This document shows, in pieces, positions 25,491 through 26,677 of a DNA stretch of 26,677 nucleotides (position 1 is its first letter; each line of letters begins with the position of its first letter). The notes under the pieces are model-generated. The model had not been told where the DNA came from, ran no database searches, and was given only the letters and a program-made list of their open reading frames with translations. Both the position numbers and the translations under genes were made by a program. Origin of the DNA: Chloroflexota bacterium (GTDB lineage Bacteria > Chloroflexota > Limnocylindria > Limnocylindrales > CSP1-4); NCBI GenBank assembly GCA_021786265.1, contig JAJYNP010000064.1, positions 1-26,677 of the forward strand. The letters are read 5' to 3'.

Positions 25491-26677
25491 CCGGCGGGGC
25501 GCCCGGTGACCGCCTCGCGACGCCGCTCACGCGCGCGGGGCTCGCCGGTCGCCCGATCCTGGGTCGTCTCCGCCGGATCGGCGTCGTGACCGTCGAGGAC
25601 CTCCTGTTTCACCTCCCGCGCCGGTACGAGGACGTCCGGGAGATGCGATCGCTCCGCTGGATCGCGCAGGCACGGCCCGACGATCCGGTGAGCGCCCGCG
25701 TGACGGTGATCGACGTGCAGGTCGGGCAGACGTTCCGGCGGCGCGTGCGGGTGGTGACCGCCCAGCTCAGGGATGACGAGGGCGGCGAGGGGACCGCGGT
25801 CTGGTACGGCCGGCGATACGTCGAGCGGCGCGTGCGGGCCGGCGACCGGCTCGTGCTCACCGGGCGCGCCACCGTGAAGGGGCTGCTGCCCGTCCCCGAG
25901 TTCCAGGGCCCGGAGTTCGGTCCTGACGAGGCCGGCTCGCTGCACGCCGGCCGCATCGTGCCCGTGTACCGGCTCACCGCGGGCGTGACCAACCCGGCGC
26001 TGCGCAGGCTCATCCGGGATGCGCTCACGCGTCACGCGGCGTCGCTGGACGACTACCTGCCGGCGGCGGTCCGCGAGCGCCGTGCGCTGCCGGACCTGGG
26101 CGAGGCCCTGGAGCAGGCACACTTGCCGGAAGACTTCGAGCGGCGCGACGGCGCCCTGCGCCGGCTTGCGTTCGACGAGCTGCTCGCGCTCCAGGTGGGG
26201 ATGATCTCGCGGGATCGCCAGCGGCGCCCCGACACCGCCGACCGGATCGAGATCCCCGAGACGCGGTTCCGCGCGGCGCTGGCGGCCGTCGAGGAGGTCC
26301 TGGGTGCGCGGATGCGGGGAAGGACGGGGCCTCCCCGGCAGGGTTCTGGCGACGGGGCGATCCGCGCTCCGCTCACGCCCGACCAGCAGGCGGCCATCAC
26401 GAGGATCCGCGGCGATCTCGCGTCCAGCCGGCCCATGCTGCGGCTCCTGCAGGGGGACGTCGGCTCCGGCAAGACCGCGGTCGCGGCGCTCGCGCTCTGC
26501 TTCGTCGCGGACGCGGGCCGCCAGGCGGTGCTCCTCGCCCCCACCGACCTCCTGGCGCGGCAGCATGCGGAGACGCTGGCGGCGTTCCTGGAGCCGCTCG
26601 GACACGGCGTGACGCTGCTGACCGGGTCCCTCCCGGCCCTGGAACGGGAACGGGTGCTGGGCCTGATCGCGGGAGAC
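25487..26677 (+). CDS. recG: ATP-dependent DNA helicase RecG, partial (C-terminus off window)
   Basis: The window holds 397 residues from ATG 25487 to the right edge, with no stop. RecG rewinds and regresses stalled forks and branch-migrates recombination intermediates. The wedge/OB domain is seen as VEDLLFHLPRRYEDVREM (36-53), followed by OB strands and VPVYRLTAGVTNPALRRLI. The helicase domain opens with LTPDQQAAITRI and has Walker A LLQGDVGSGKT (K329), then LLAPTDLLARQH, where family members have APTEILAEQH. A basic, Gly/Arg/Pro-rich insert (about 280-298, near GARMRGRTGPPRQG) lies between the two. The N-terminus looks full length. ATG overlaps the fakA stop as ATGA. Confidence 0.95.
   Translation, partial: MTGGAPGDRLATPLTRAGLAGRPILGRLRRIGVVTVEDLLFHLPRRYEDVREMRSLRWIAQARPDDPVSARVTVIDVQVGQTFRRRVRVVTAQLRDDEGGEGTAVWYGRRYVERRVRAGDRLVLTGRATVKGLLPVPEFQGPEFGPDEAGSLHAGRIVPVYRLTAGVTNPALRRLIRDALTRHAASLDDYLPAAVRERRALPDLGEALEQAHLPEDFERRDGALRRLAFDELLALQVGMISRDRQRRPDTADRIEIPETRFRAALAAVEEVLGARMRGRTGPPRQGSGDGAIRAPLTPDQQAAITRIRGDLASSRPMLRLLQGDVGSGKTAVAALALCFVADAGRQAVLLAPTDLLARQHAETLAAFLEPLGHGVTLLTGSLPALERERVLGLIAGD

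Overview
The window reads as a stretch of high-GC bacterial chromosome carrying mostly conserved housekeeping genes, packed tightly and with strong G/C third-position bias. The gene content and order (rpsF-ssb-rpsR; ileS-lspA-rluD-gmk-priA; def-fmt-rlmN-rpe-dtd; rpmB facing asp23-fakA-recG), leaderless-looking starts, the type-2-like IleRS and zinc-ribbon forms of S18 and L28 suggest a Chloroflexota lineage, perhaps Limnocylindria-like. This is inference from gene content, not a phylogeny. No tRNA, rRNA, CRISPR array, transposase or prophage gene was seen.

Layout. (1) 1-533, minus: the N-terminal part of a CpaE-like receiver/ParA ATPase, cut by the window edge and divergent from the next operon across an interlocked pair of extended -10 promoters. 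(2) 692-1906, plus: rpsF-ssb-rpsR, each with a Shine-Dalgarno sequence and without rplI. (3) 1981-4261, plus: a membrane-transport trio of TauE/SafE-type exporter, DUF1634 partner and CaCA-type cation antiporter. (4) 4321-6992, plus: ilvE, apparently leaderless, followed by a membrane glycosyltransferase with no canonical start codon. (5) 7052-8833, minus: an LCP (LytR-CpsA-Psr) cell-wall ligase with a four-helix N-terminal membrane module and LytR_C tail. (6) 8929-17284, plus: ileS-lspA-rluD-gmk-priA, coupled by ATGA overlaps. (7) 17382-22781, plus: def-fmt-rlmN-rpe-PAP2-dtd, again mostly coupled by GTGA overlaps. (8) 22947-23141, minus: rpmB. (9) 23269-26677, plus: asp23-fakA-recG, with recG cut by the right edge.

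The genes join translation (S6, S18, L28, IleRS, Def, Fmt, RlmN, RluD, Dtd), replication and repair (SSB, PriA, RecG), envelope work (LspA, LCP, glycosyltransferase, PAP2 enzyme) and central metabolism (IlvE, Rpe-like, Gmk, FakA).

No clearly new multi-gene system is evident. The points most worth a second look are within ordinary genes: PriA whose Walker A lysine is arginine, an Rpe-like protein with changed active-site motifs and an extra C-terminal domain, a class I tRNA synthetase with atypical HIGH and KMSKS motifs, a set of start codons placed 6-9 bases behind a -10 box (leaderless mRNAs) beside ribosomal genes that use Shine-Dalgarno leaders, and two symmetric divergent promoters.
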